Assembly: GCF_017829975.1 (NCBI RefSeq)
Contig: NZ_JAEEGA010000002.1
Coordinates: 234,357 to 298,356 of the forward strand
DNA: 64,000 nt
From: Vagococcus allomyrinae
Lineage (GTDB): Bacteria; Bacillota; Bacilli; Lactobacillales; Vagococcaceae
Direction of reading: 5' to 3'
The first letter of the stretch is position 1. The number at the start of each line of letters is the position of its first letter. The notes under the pieces are model-generated. The model saw only the letters and a list, made by a program, of their open reading frames with translations. It searched no databases and had not been told where the DNA came from. The translations under genes and the position numbers were made by a program. Shown in pieces: positions 16,741-24,521 of this stretch.

Positions 16741-17472
16741 CTAACGATAGTCTTTCGAACGATCCTCAAACAAGTAATACCTTAAGACTAATAAGAAACC
16801 AATCAGCCCTAATACAAAAGTTAAGCAAATCCATAAGTTGGCCCGCACAAAGTCTGCAATAAATCCTACATTTGGAATGGTAAATACTTTTTTACCGACC
16901 ACACGCTCACTAGCAATCGGCGGATCATCGGCGTTATTGGCATCCCCTCGCGTTACTAGGAAATCACCTTCTTCACCATTTAGTTCGCTCATCTTCTCAA
17001 CCACTCTATGGGTTAAAAATTTGTCACCAGAATCTCCAACCAAAAATGTCACAATGTCACCAACTTGAGCTTGCTTGCCTTCGATGGACTGCACGACTAT
17101 CATGTCTCCTGAACGAAACCCACCTGGCGGTGAGTCTTTCTTGGCTACCATTGAATCAGTTAATACCGTATAAAAGCGATAACCAAAATAACTTTTATTT
17201 GAGTCACGATTGAGAGCAAAGAGGGTCGCACTTGCAATAAGCGTGATCACTATAATGTAATAAAAGAGATTAAATCCTCCTTTTACAATGGTGAACACTA
17301 CCGATTTCTTTGGTGGCGGAGGAGAGACTCTTCTAGCAGAGTCAGATCGCCTTCTCTTTCGGGGGCGTGAGCCATCACGATAATGCGCTGTTTCTCGAAC
17401 TTCCCGTTGATAGGGGCGGGCTGCCATTTTTTCATAATGAGAAGTTCTTCGTTTTCTTTTATCTGGTTTCAT
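16741..17472 (-). CDS. sipW: SipW-type signal peptidase I
   Basis: The 243 residues have a long Arg/Lys-rich cytoplasmic tail (1-70), a membrane segment (about 70-92), an ER-type signal peptidase domain and a C-terminal membrane segment (about 213-232). The catalytic serine is in VLTDSM and the histidine in FLTHRVV, and GDANNADDPP holds the conserved Asp. A His instead of a Lys base marks the SipW/archaeal/ER type. Such enzymes process the signal peptides of TasA-like proteins, and two clear substrates are encoded directly downstream. It is the first gene of the operon. Confidence 0.9.
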   Translation of the reverse strand: MKPDKRKRRTSHYEKMAARPYQREVRETAHYRDGSRPRKRRRSDSARRVSPPPPKKSVVFTIVKGGFNLFYYIIVITLIASATLFALNRDSNKSYFGYRFYTVLTDSMVAKKDSPPGGFRSGDMIVVQSIEGKQAQVGDIVTFLVGDSGDKFLTHRVVEKMSELNGEEGDFLVTRGDANNADDPPIASERVVGKKVFTIPNVGFIADFVRANLWICLTFVLGLIGFLLVLRYYLFEDRSKDYR

Positions 17473-17534
17473 CTTCTCATGTAGCTAGAAACGATCTTGC
17501 TACGTCTGACTCCCTCCAATCATCTATTCATCAT

Positions 17535-17552
17535 CTGATAACATGTTATCAG
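17535..17552. promoter_or_regulatory. perfect 18-bp palindrome upstream of sipW, probable operator
   Basis: The sequence ctgataacatgttatcag is its own reverse complement. It lies 63 bases before the sipW start, where a repressor or activator of the operon could bind. Confidence 0.5.
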
Positions 17553-17616
17553 CGCCATTTCCTACTGTTCACTTAGAGTCACTCTGTTCTATAAAAAAGA
17601 CACGCTTGTCTCATTT

Positions 17617-17642
17617 CTTGTAGTCATCCTTATGACTACAAG
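17617..17642. promoter_or_regulatory. 11-bp inverted repeat upstream of sipW
   Basis: Perfect arms (cttgtagtcat and atgactacaag) with a four-base spacer. There is no adjoining T run, so an operator is more likely than a terminator. Confidence 0.4.
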
Positions 17643-17652
17643 TTCAATTTAC

Positions 17653-17665
17653 AGAATGTCATTCT
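17653..17665. promoter_or_regulatory. 13-bp palindrome upstream of sipW
   Basis: The arms agaatg and cattct flank a single central base. It lies 11 bases from the preceding inverted repeat, roughly one helical turn. Confidence 0.3.
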
Positions 17666-17690
17666 CCCACTTTAGCGTGTAAGCGTTACG

Positions 17691-17712
17691 TAAGTTTTAA
17701 TAAAACTATAGT
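17691..17712. repeat. 22-bp direct repeat, copy 1
   Basis: The sequence taagttttaa-taaaactatagt differs at one position from the copy at 17818-17839. It contains a perfect inverted repeat around agtttta/taaaact and the palindrome actatagt. It may be a binding site for the recombinase family encoded on both sides. Confidence 0.5.
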
Positions 17713-17750
17713 CAGATATAAACGCAACTATTTGTGTGTTTATCAAAAAA

Positions 17751-17791
17751 GACATGACGCTAAATCGCGTCATGTCGCTGTTTCTATTTTT
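17751..17791. terminator. terminator-like hairpin between the divergent units
   Basis: A ten-base perfect stem (gacatgacgc at 17751-17760, gcgtcatgtc at 17767-17776) has a six-base loop. On the minus strand it is followed by a T run, and on the plus strand by a T-rich stretch. It could insulate the two promoters. Confidence 0.6.
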
Positions 17792-17817
17792 AGATTTTCG
17801 TTAAAATTTCTCTTTTT

Positions 17818-17839
17818 TAAGTTTTAAAAAAACTATAGT
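17818..17839. repeat. 22-bp direct repeat, copy 2
   Basis: Same as the copy at 17691-17712 except for one base, 127 bases further on. Between the copies lies the hairpin at 17751. Confidence 0.5.
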
Positions 17840-17970
17840 TTATTATAAAGATAGTGGGTTGTCAATAAAAATTTTCACATCTTTTTATGAACATCCTAAT
17901 TATACGTACTTCTCTTTTATTAACTGTATTTGTTTAAACGGTTTTCTTAAAAGGGACACTAAACAGACAA

Positions 17971-17984
17971 TAGATTATAATCTA
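17971..17984 (+). promoter_or_regulatory. palindrome covering the likely -10 box of the resolvase gene
   Basis: The perfect 14-base palindrome tagattataatcta includes TATAAT. It lies 18 bases before the GTG start, so a bound protein would block transcription. This is consistent with autoregulation, which is common for resolvases. Confidence 0.45.
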
Positions 17985-18001
17985 ACTTTGGAGGTTAACC
18001 A

Positions 18002-18595
18002 GTGGCAATTATTGGGTATATGCGGGTCAGTACACCCCAACAAAAATTTGATTCACAAGAACGAGCGCTACATCAATACGGTGTAGACGTCATTTATAAG
18101 GAACACATTAGCGGATTAAGTACCGAGCGAGGGGAGTTAGACAAAGCTTTAGCCAGTTTAAGGTCAGGAGATACCTTTGTCATTTTCAAGCTTGATCGTT
18201 TAGCTCGAGGAACGAAACACCTTCTGACCTTAATGGAGCATTTTGACGAGCAAGGGATTCATTTTGTCAGCATTCAAAACAACATTGATACTACCACCGC
18301 CATGGGGCGCTTCTTTTTCACGGTAATGGGAGCTTTTTCAGAAATGGAAACGGAAATCATTCGGGAACGAGTCAAAGCTGGTCTTGAGGCAGCTAGGCAC
18401 AAAGGAACTCCTCTTGGGAGACCTACAATGGAAAAGCAAGGGGAACAAGCCATTGAGTTATATCAGTCTAGTGAGCTCAGTGTGTCAGAAATCGCCATTC
18501 AATGTAATATCTCGGTCCCAACTATTTACAATTACTTACGACAATACAACATACCAAAAAAGCAGCCACATCAAAGAAGATCAATGATTAGCTAG
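18002..18595 (+). CDS. small serine recombinase (resolvase/invertase), apparently active
   Basis: The 197 residues have the catalytic YMRVSTPQQ motif with Ser at about 10, the FKLDRLARG motif with its Asp and Arg residues, the long E-helix region (EMETEIIRERVKAGLEAAR), the GRP linker and a C-terminal helix-turn-helix (VSEIAIQCNISVPTIYNYL). Length and motifs are those of Tn3-type resolvases and DNA invertases. The start is GTG at 18002 with GGAGG about six bases ahead. It is the only member of this family in the window with an intact active site, and it lies head-to-head with the fibre operon that carries the inactive ones. Confidence 0.9.
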   Translation: MAIIGYMRVSTPQQKFDSQERALHQYGVDVIYKEHISGLSTERGELDKALASLRSGDTFVIFKLDRLARGTKHLLTLMEHFDEQGIHFVSIQNNIDTTTAMGRFFFTVMGAFSEMETEIIRERVKAGLEAARHKGTPLGRPTMEKQGEQAIELYQSSELSVSEIAIQCNISVPTIYNYLRQYNIPKKQPHQRRSMIS

Positions 18596-18621
18596 TTCCT
18601 TGATAAACTCTTTATGCCTAG

Positions 18622-18698
18622 GTCTAAATAAACTCCTCCTTCAAGACTCGTAATAATTATTAAATTTTTGAAAGACACAAGGGAGAGTTTATTTAGAT
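18622..18698. repeat. 13-bp inverted repeat after the resolvase gene
   Basis: The arms tctaaataaactc (18622-18634) and gagtttatttaga (18686-18698) are perfect complements 51 bases apart, with partly matching purine/pyrimidine runs inside. They may be a recombinase site, a weak terminator or a mobile-element remnant. The rest of 18596-18833 shows no gene. Confidence 0.4.
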
Positions 18699-18833
18699 GA
18701 AATATCGAGATCCGAATATTGTCTAAGAGCTTGTAATAGTACAGCAATCATTTCGATTTATGGTATCAATTTGGCTCATTATATGGCTTACATCTAACAG
18801 ACGTTAAGTTCTTATAGTGTCATACATACTTCT

Positions 18834-19604
18834 TTAATCTACTAATTCTTTGGATTGGTGCATCAATTTGTTTAATGCGGCTCGTAATTCTTTCTTTTTA
18901 GCCCTAGCTACTTCGCATATGATCCCTCCCTGTAAAAATACTAGTCTCTCCTTGAAATCAACTGACTTCACTTTCTTTAGATGAAGTAAATATGAACGAT
19001 GAGCGCGAAAGAACCCCTTTCCTAGCTCTTCTCCAATTTTGTCGATGCCACCAAAAAATTCCAATGATTGAGTATGTGTATGGAGCAAGACACGATGAGT
19101 TGAATGAACCGTTTCAACGAGAATGATGTCGTCTACCGGTACATGGTGGACAGCTGAAAAAATCTCCACCGTATAATAATGACGGTCATCGGTTAATTCA
19201 GATGACAATCGAGTCACTACGCTATCTAGGCACTCTTTAATCTGCTTTACAAAGTAAAAAGCCTCATCCTTTACAATGTAATCCATAGCCTCAACTCGAT
19301 GTTTAAACGTTTCAAAGGCCAATTCATCATGAGTCGTCACATAAATGATGAACCCACGTGGATCATACTGCCTGATTACCTTTCCCAAACTAAACCCATC
19401 ATAATCATCATCTTGTAAGTCAATATCTAAAAAATAAATACGACGAGCGGGTTTCTTCGAAATGAAACTTAAAACCTCACTAGGATACGCTGTGGCTAAC
19501 TCTATTTCAATATCGTACTGAGACATCATGATATACTTCTCAATTTCTGAGACTAATCGTTGACGAAAGATTGTCTGGTCTTCACAAATTATTAATTGAA
19601 CCAT
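18834..19604 (-). CDS. LytTR-family response regulator (AgrA/BlpR type)
   Basis: The 256 residues have an N-terminal receiver domain (about 1-125, phosphorylation Asp in IYFLDIDLQDD) and a C-terminal LytTR DNA-binding domain (about 145-245, FFRAHRSYLLHLKKV). Such regulators pair with HPK10 kinases in peptide quorum sensing. The nearest such kinase is at 24522, five kilobases away, with unrelated genes between. The gene appears to be transcribed alone. An AGGGAGGAG site precedes the ATG. Confidence 0.85.
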   Translation of the reverse strand: MVQLIICEDQTIFRQRLVSEIEKYIMMSQYDIEIELATAYPSEVLSFISKKPARRIYFLDIDLQDDDYDGFSLGKVIRQYDPRGFIIYVTTHDELAFETFKHRVEAMDYIVKDEAFYFVKQIKECLDSVVTRLSSELTDDRHYYTVEIFSAVHHVPVDDIILVETVHSTHRVLLHTHTQSLEFFGGIDKIGEELGKGFFRAHRSYLLHLKKVKSVDFKERLVFLQGGIICEVARAKKKELRAALNKLMHQSKELVD

Positions 19605-20149
19605 TCATAAACTCCTCCCTTTTTCTCTATAGGTAATTTATTATAACCAGTTCTCTCACAACAAACAATCTGTCATCTACATTTTAGGCTTCTGAAAAAA
19701 AAATTCAGTCATATCATTCACCGTTCATAAAATACCTCTTTAACTATATATTTCATCTTGCTAAATCCTACTGATGAAACCACCAATTGTCTTTTTGAGA
19801 TTACCTTACTTCATTTTTCCTTCTCATTGTGATGTCAGATTTTGCACATCATCTAAAAACTGATTAGCAATAGTCTGAAAACTAGATTGTTTGCTTAAAC
19901 TTAATATGTTGCACGACTAAAAGTGAGTGTTTCAGGCAAAATAATATCACCTTAGCTGTTAACACGCTGTTTTATATCAATCAAAATGACCTATTATTGA
20001 TGTAGACAGACAAAACATGATTAACTGATTCCTTTGAAAAACTATCCATGACAATAATTTATTGAGTTAAGAAAGAGTTAAGATTTACTTAATAGCACAC
20101 TTAAGAACTGATTGATAAAGTAAGTATATCGAAAGAGGAGGAACAACTG
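19605..20149. other. divergent intergenic region, regulatory boxes at its right end
   Basis: No gene is seen in this AT-rich 545-base region. It separates the LytTR regulator (minus) from the ABC transporter (plus). The last 85 bases hold the TTAA boxes described separately. Confidence 0.4.
20067..20105 (+). promoter_or_regulatory. four TTAA(G) boxes at 11-12 bp spacing, likely OmpR-type regulator site
   Basis: TTAA occurs at 20067, 20078, 20089 and 20101; three of the four are TTAAG. The 11-11-12 base spacing is one helical turn, which is how OmpR/PhoB-family regulators bind direct repeats. The site lies 45 bases before the ABC transporter start. The OmpR-type regulator at 22769 is the natural candidate to bind here. 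Confidence 0.55.
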
Positions 20150-21076
20150 ATGAATGAAAGTATATTAGTAATGAATAGTGTTGCAAAAAAATTTGGTAAG
20201 GAAGAAGCATTAAAAAATATTTCATTAACGGTCCATAAGGGAGATATATATGGACTTATTGGACGAAATGGTGCAGGGAAAACAACCATTATGAAACTTA
20301 TAACGGATCTATCCAAGGAATCATCTGGCGGAGAGATTAGCCTACTAGGAACAACAAAAGGGACGAGCGGTTATCAAAAAAGTCTTCAGCGGACAGGCGC
20401 AGTAATTGAGAGTCCAGTTGCTTTTAACAAATTGACTGCATATCAAAATATGAAGATCATTTGTATTCAAAAAGGGATTCACAATTTTTCAGTTATTGAA
20501 GAAACACTAGAATTTGTTAATCTCGCTCAAACAGGGAAGAAAAAATTCAAAAATTTTTCCTTAGGAATGAAACAACGCTTAGGAATTGCGATGGCATTGG
20601 TAAATAATCCTGATTTCTTAATTTTAGATGAACCCATAAATGGTTTAGACCCTATTGCCATTATTGAATTTCGCGAAATTTTGGAAAGAATTAATCGAGA
20701 AAGAAATACAACTATTTTTATTTCAAGTCATATTTTAACTGAATTGTACCAAGTTTCCAATCGTTTTGGTTTTATCAACGATGGTCAAATGATTCAAGAA
20801 CTTTCAAAAGAAGAATTTGATGAATTAGTAACTGAGGCAATTGTAGTTGATGTTGAAAATCCAAAGGCTGCTGTCGTTGTGTTAAAAGAAAATCAATTCA
20901 AAAACATCGAAGTGATAGGAGAAAATAAAATTCGGATACTGGACAAACATACTCCAGTAAAAGATATTAATAAATTACTGGTACAAAATGATATTTTGGT
21001 AAATCAAATTCAAAAACAAGAAAATAGTCTAGAAAATTACTTTACAAATTTAATTAAAGACGCAGGAGGACAATAA
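20150..21076 (+). CDS. ABC transporter ATP-binding protein (BcrA/lantibiotic-resistance type)
   Basis: The 308 residues have Walker A GRNGAGKTT (about 38-46), signature FSLGMKQRLG (about 137-146), Walker B FLILDEPINGLDP and an H-loop SSHIL. It is a DrrA/BcrA-type ATPase with a C-terminal regulatory extension. Together with the permease that starts two bases after its stop codon it forms an exporter, typically for bacitracin, lantibiotics or other cell-envelope peptides. GAGGAGG precedes the ATG. Confidence 0.9.
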   Translation: MNESILVMNSVAKKFGKEEALKNISLTVHKGDIYGLIGRNGAGKTTIMKLITDLSKESSGGEISLLGTTKGTSGYQKSLQRTGAVIESPVAFNKLTAYQNMKIICIQKGIHNFSVIEETLEFVNLAQTGKKKFKNFSLGMKQRLGIAMALVNNPDFLILDEPINGLDPIAIIEFREILERINRERNTTIFISSHILTELYQVSNRFGFINDGQMIQELSKEEFDELVTEAIVVDVENPKAAVVVLKENQFKNIEVIGENKIRILDKHTPVKDINKLLVQNDILVNQIQKQENSLENYFTNLIKDAGGQ

Positions 21077-21077
21077 A

Positions 21078-21833
21078 ATGATTCGATTAATGAAAGCAGA
21101 TTTTTACCGAGTGTGGCATACAAAAGGATTTTTAGCAACCATCGGTTTGGTAATCGCCTTTGCTGTAATGATTGTGGCAACAGAATCCAGTGGAGGAATA
21201 GGTGTCGACACAGCTCTTCCTAATCTACAGGGAGGAAGTTTGAAAAATTCCATTTTTCTGGCCGTTTTCTCCAGTAGCATGCTTTTGTATTTATTGATTG
21301 GTGTATTTGTTATTATTATTGGGTATGAGTTTTCTCAAAAAAATTATAAAAATTCGTTAACTGCAGGTGTCAGCCGATTCCAGTTTATTCTATCGAAGTA
21401 TCTTAGCGAAGTTATTTACCTTTCAACGTTTGTCTTACTTTATTTTACAGCTGCTATGGTTACAGGAATTGTCAAATTCGGTGGGACACAAAATAACTTG
21501 GCCTCCTTCTTACTGGAAACATTACTTTTGGCAGTTGCGATTGGATTAATTATCAGTGTAATTTTCTGTATGGCCACTGTTTTATTGGTTGCTACAGGAA
21601 GTACTATTATTCCAACTGTTTTTATTGTTATCTACCCTATTCTTTTACAAATTATTGCTGTTCTTACAAAATGGAATTTTTTAAAGTATTTCGATTTTCT
21701 GAATTTTGTCCAACTTTTAGGAAGGCAAGAATTGTCTGGAGAACAACTTATTCCTTACGTAGTCACTGGTGTTTCGGTAACCATCGTCTCACTGATTGCT
21801 AGCACGTTAATTATTCGTAATAAAGAGTTATAA
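21078..21833 (+). CDS. ABC-2 type permease partner
   Basis: The 251 residues have six hydrophobic segments in the ABC-2 pattern (about 17-35, 62-85, 110-132, 143-168, 173-198, 222-243). It starts MIRLMKADFYRVWHTKGF, typical for this family. The gene starts immediately after the ATPase gene, with AGGAGG in the ATPase 3' end. The two plus the following two-component genes resemble peptide-antibiotic detoxification modules. Confidence 0.85.
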   Translation: MIRLMKADFYRVWHTKGFLATIGLVIAFAVMIVATESSGGIGVDTALPNLQGGSLKNSIFLAVFSSSMLLYLLIGVFVIIIGYEFSQKNYKNSLTAGVSRFQFILSKYLSEVIYLSTFVLLYFTAAMVTGIVKFGGTQNNLASFLLETLLLAVAIGLIISVIFCMATVLLVATGSTIIPTVFIVIYPILLQIIAVLTKWNFLKYFDFLNFVQLLGRQELSGEQLIPYVVTGVSVTIVSLIASTLIIRNKEL

Positions 21834-21887
21834 AAAAAAACAGAACCTTGTTCGACTTTAAGTCAAAACAATGGTTCTGTTTTTTTA
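21833..21887. terminator. bidirectional terminator between convergent genes
   Basis: A stem of cagaacc/ggttctg extended by A and T runs on both sides lies between the convergent permease and kinase genes. It serves both strands. Confidence 0.8.
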
Positions 21888-22772
21888 TTTTTCTGCTCGA
21901 ATTGGAAAAATGAGCTGAACTTGAAAAATATGATTTTCTACATCTAGAGACACTTCTCCATTAAGAAGTTCCGCCAATTCCTTAATGATAGTCAGACCGA
22001 GCCCTGTACTTCTATTCTGTCTGGAAGCATCATTGGTGACAAACCGATTTAAAAGTTGGTCTTTGTCTTGTAGTTCATGCTCGGTTTCATTTTTTATTTG
22101 TAGTTGAATAGTATTTCCAACTTTTTCTCCCTTGACAGACGCAGAACCAGAACCGTGCTTCAAAATATTTCCTAACAGGTTTTGAAAAATTCGCTTAACA
22201 ATTGTGGCATCCGAAATTATTTGGAGATTCTCTTCCAAATCAAAAGTCAAATTCATTTTTTTCGATTGAAAATTTTCATAATATAAAAAAGCTTCTTCTT
22301 GAAAAAGTTGAGTTAAGTTAATCATTTCTAATTCAAGTTCTAATTTTTTTTCATGGATCAAATTGTACTCCATCAAATAATTGACATAATTTTCAATCGT
22401 GAGTAAGCTCGTATCAATCTTTTTTAACGTTTCTTTTGTTTCAGACTGCGCCTCTCGAAGCAACAATTGAATATAACCAGAGGAGATCGTTAAAGGTGTT
22501 TTTAAATCATGAGAGAGATTACTAATAGATTGATGGAACTGCTTTTCATTTTGCCAGCTGGCACGATAGGCTTTTTTATTATTTATTATAAGCTGGTTAT
22601 TGTAATCTAAGAGACGCTTTATAAAGCGGTTTTTAGACGTAGACACCAGCTCAGCATTGGTATCCTGATGGTTAATATAGTGCAATTGCTTAATTATTTG
22701 GTTGAGATCTAATAGCAAAAAAACAAGGTATCCTAGTAGAAGACAGACTAATGATAAAAGAAGTAGTATCAT
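21885..22772 (-). CDS. sensor histidine kinase (short-input type)
   Basis: With the ATG at 22772 the protein has 295 residues: one N-terminal membrane segment (about 1-22), an H-box SNLSHDLKTPLT, an N-box QNLLGNILKHGSG and a G-box RSTGLGLTIIKEL. The membrane input region is very short, as in kinases that sense through an ABC transporter partner. The ATG overlaps the regulator stop codon as ATGA, which favours this start over one 12 codons upstream. Confidence 0.85.
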   Translation of the reverse strand: MILLLLSLVCLLLGYLVFLLLDLNQIIKQLHYINHQDTNAELVSTSKNRFIKRLLDYNNQLIINNKKAYRASWQNEKQFHQSISNLSHDLKTPLTISSGYIQLLLREAQSETKETLKKIDTSLLTIENYVNYLMEYNLIHEKKLELELEMINLTQLFQEEAFLYYENFQSKKMNLTFDLEENLQIISDATIVKRIFQNLLGNILKHGSGSASVKGEKVGNTIQLQIKNETEHELQDKDQLLNRFVTNDASRQNRSTGLGLTIIKELAELLNGEVSLDVENHIFQVQLIFPIRAEK

Positions 22773-23449
22773 ATGTTCTCCTTTGCTAAACGAATCCCCA
22801 TTCCCCAAACGGTTTCAATATACTCATTTTCAGGGTCGACCTGCTTCAATTTTTTTCTTAAGTTACTGAGGTGAACATTTAATGTGTTTTCACCACCTAA
22901 ATAAGGCTCTTCCCATACCTTTGTGTAAAGATTTTCCTTTGAAAATATTTTTGTGGGATGACTGAGTAAAAGATCAATCAACTGGTATTCTTTACGAGAT
23001 GTTTCTAAAGTTCTCCCGTTCACTTCAATCTCATAAAACTCTTCAATCAAACTTAAATTTTTATAAGTCATCCTTTTTTCATTTGAATTGACAGGTTGAT
23101 TACGAAACTGTACTTCAATTCGAGCTTCCAGTTCATCAAAATTAAACGGTTTAGAAACATAATCGTTGGCACCAGCTTTTAGCAAGGCCACTGTCCTTTC
23201 TTTTTCACTAATAGCAGTCATGATAATCACAGGTGTTTGAGATTGTGAACGAATCTCTTTCAAAACTAACTCACCATCTTTACCTGGTAACATGAGATCT
23301 AATAAGATCAAATCATAAGAACTATTGCTTCCTAATATGGCCCCTTCCGTTCCCGTGTGAACGATAGTGAGCTGGACGCGATCTTGAAAATAATCTCTTA
23401 AAAGCTGACAAATGTTTTCATCATCTTCAATGATCAATATTCGTTTCAT
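22769..23449 (-). CDS. OmpR-family response regulator
   Basis: The protein starts MKRILIIEDDENICQ and has a receiver domain (phosphorylation Asp in DLILLDLMLPGKDGE), Lys in NDYVSKPF and a winged-helix C-terminal domain (about 125-225). A TTG two codons upstream lies at a better distance from AGGAGG and may be the real start. It is coupled to the kinase gene. It probably controls the divergent ABC transporter through the TTAA boxes at 20067-20105. Confidence 0.85.
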   Translation of the reverse strand: MKRILIIEDDENICQLLRDYFQDRVQLTIVHTGTEGAILGSNSSYDLILLDLMLPGKDGELVLKEIRSQSQTPVIIMTAISEKERTVALLKAGANDYVSKPFNFDELEARIEVQFRNQPVNSNEKRMTYKNLSLIEEFYEIEVNGRTLETSRKEYQLIDLLLSHPTKIFSKENLYTKVWEEPYLGGENTLNVHLSNLRKKLKQVDPENEYIETVWGMGIRLAKENI

Positions 23450-23563
23450 TCTCAACTTAAACCTCCTTAAAAAAACTTTGGTATTCATAGTTTACTTTAG
23501 TTCTATGGGAAAAGGAAGAGGATAGATAATATAGTTCAAGTTTTCCCCTATTGTGTTCCTAAA

Positions 23564-23586
23564 AAAGGCTAATAGAGCCTTTATCA
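23564..23586. terminator. short hairpin with flanking A/T runs
   Basis: Seven-base arms aaaggct and agccttt enclose a five-base loop, with an A run before and T bases after. It may end a transcript on either strand. The rest of 23489-23807 shows no gene. Confidence 0.4.
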
Positions 23587-23807
23587 TGTCCCACACCCCA
23601 AAACTTTTAAGATGATCCCTTAGCTCCTGACGCTATTTCCATGCGTTCTAACATCTTGGAAAAAACCAATAAACGCCTCTATATTGTAGCCATTTTAGGA
23701 AATCATCAAATTACCGTTTGAGCTAATTTTCTTACTGTTAAGGAGATGACGCACTTTTCATAATTAATAAGACTTATAATTAGCCCATTAAGCAAAGGAG
23801 TGATTTT

Positions 23808-23945
23808 ATGAAAGAAAAGAGTCTCTTTACTCAACCTGTTAAAGTTCTTATGATTACTTGGCTAATCGTAACTATCGCTGTCCTAGTAATTATTTGGGTA
23901 ATGACTAACCGCACTCAACATAAATCAAAAAACACATTTCATTAA
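23808..23945 (+). CDS. 45-residue single-span membrane peptide
   Basis: The peptide starts MKEKSLFTQPVKVLMITW and has one hydrophobic segment (about 13-32), followed by a polar basic tail. AAAGGAG stands at a good distance, and a strong terminator follows at once, so this looks like an independent small gene. It lies between two signalling systems. It could be a bacteriocin-like, regulatory or immunity peptide; the sequence alone does not decide. Confidence 0.55.
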   Translation: MKEKSLFTQPVKVLMITWLIVTIAVLVIIWVMTNRTQHKSKNTFH

Positions 23946-23966
23946 GGCGTAGACTCGCCTTTTTTG
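23944..23966 (+). terminator. terminator of the 45-residue gene
   Basis: The perfect six-base stem aaggcg/cgcctt with a six-base loop is followed by T bases. It overlaps the stop codon of the small gene. Confidence 0.75.
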
Positions 23967-24054
23967 CTATTTTTTCGTCCTGTTTCAAATTTTTATGCAA
24001 TAAAATATTTTTCAGATAGTAATAATGGTCACTAGTTTTTTCTTTGCAAAAAGT

Positions 24055-24408
24055 CTACTTCCTTTTCTTCTCTTGCCTACTTTCATCAAAAAAATTTTTT
24101 ATTGCTTGTTTCTGATGCATTTCTATTTGACGATTAATAGATCGTTGATGGTCATAACTAATACTAATCAAACTGATATGATATACAAATGAGCTTCCTG
24201 AAAAATTGAGAAACCATTCCGAGAGTCCCCATTTCGTTAACTGATGGCTAGCTATTAAACAATAACCTCCGATAAGCAACAACCAACAAATGGTCAACGT
24301 AATTGTCAAAATAAAGGCTAATTCCTTTGAAAGACTCCAAGGACTTCCTAAAAAACTCATTGTCATTAACCCTATTGAGACACCTCCAACTATAAATAGA
24401 CCTGTCAT
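24055..24408 (-). CDS. 117-residue membrane protein of unknown function
   Basis: Two or three hydrophobic segments (about 3-20, 28-52 and weakly 62-80) are followed by a basic cytoplasmic tail (SRQEKKRK at the end). It lies 113 bases downstream of the AgrC-like kinase on the same strand. It does not resemble AgrB. An immunity or accessory role is possible. The AAAGGA site is rather far from the ATG. Confidence 0.5.
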   Translation of the reverse strand: MTGLFIVGGVSIGLMTMSFLGSPWSLSKELAFILTITLTICWLLLIGGYCLIASHQLTKWGLSEWFLNFSGSSFVYHISLISISYDHQRSINRQIEMHQKQAIKNFFDESRQEKKRK

Positions 24409-24521
24409 TTACTTCACCATGTTCCTTTCTTCTCACTAATTTACCATTAGCGTAACAGAAGGCAGAGAGAATCTTGTCTTAGTAGCCTAAACAGTCTCAT
24501 ACACTACCTGAACCGTCTTTT

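Larger units (their letters stand above)
17473..18001. promoter_or_regulatory. palindrome-rich divergent control region between sipW and the resolvase
   Basis: This 529-base region contains at least four palindromes or inverted repeats, one 22-base direct repeat and a strong terminator-like hairpin, listed separately. It must hold the start signals of both the fibre operon (minus) and the resolvase (plus). Exact -35 and -10 boxes for the operon are not clear. TATAAT lies inside the palindrome at 17971-17984 in front of the resolvase. Confidence 0.5.

Noticed and set aside
18699-18833. Short frame starting MKYRDPNIV after the inverted repeat
   Set aside because: It stops after nine codons; the similarity to an insertion-sequence start could not be supported.
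21885-23488. The two-component pair as the missing vanR/vanS
   Set aside because: It lies 16 kb from the van operon and convergent with a BcrAB-like transporter, and the kinase has a very short input region typical of transporter-linked sensors.
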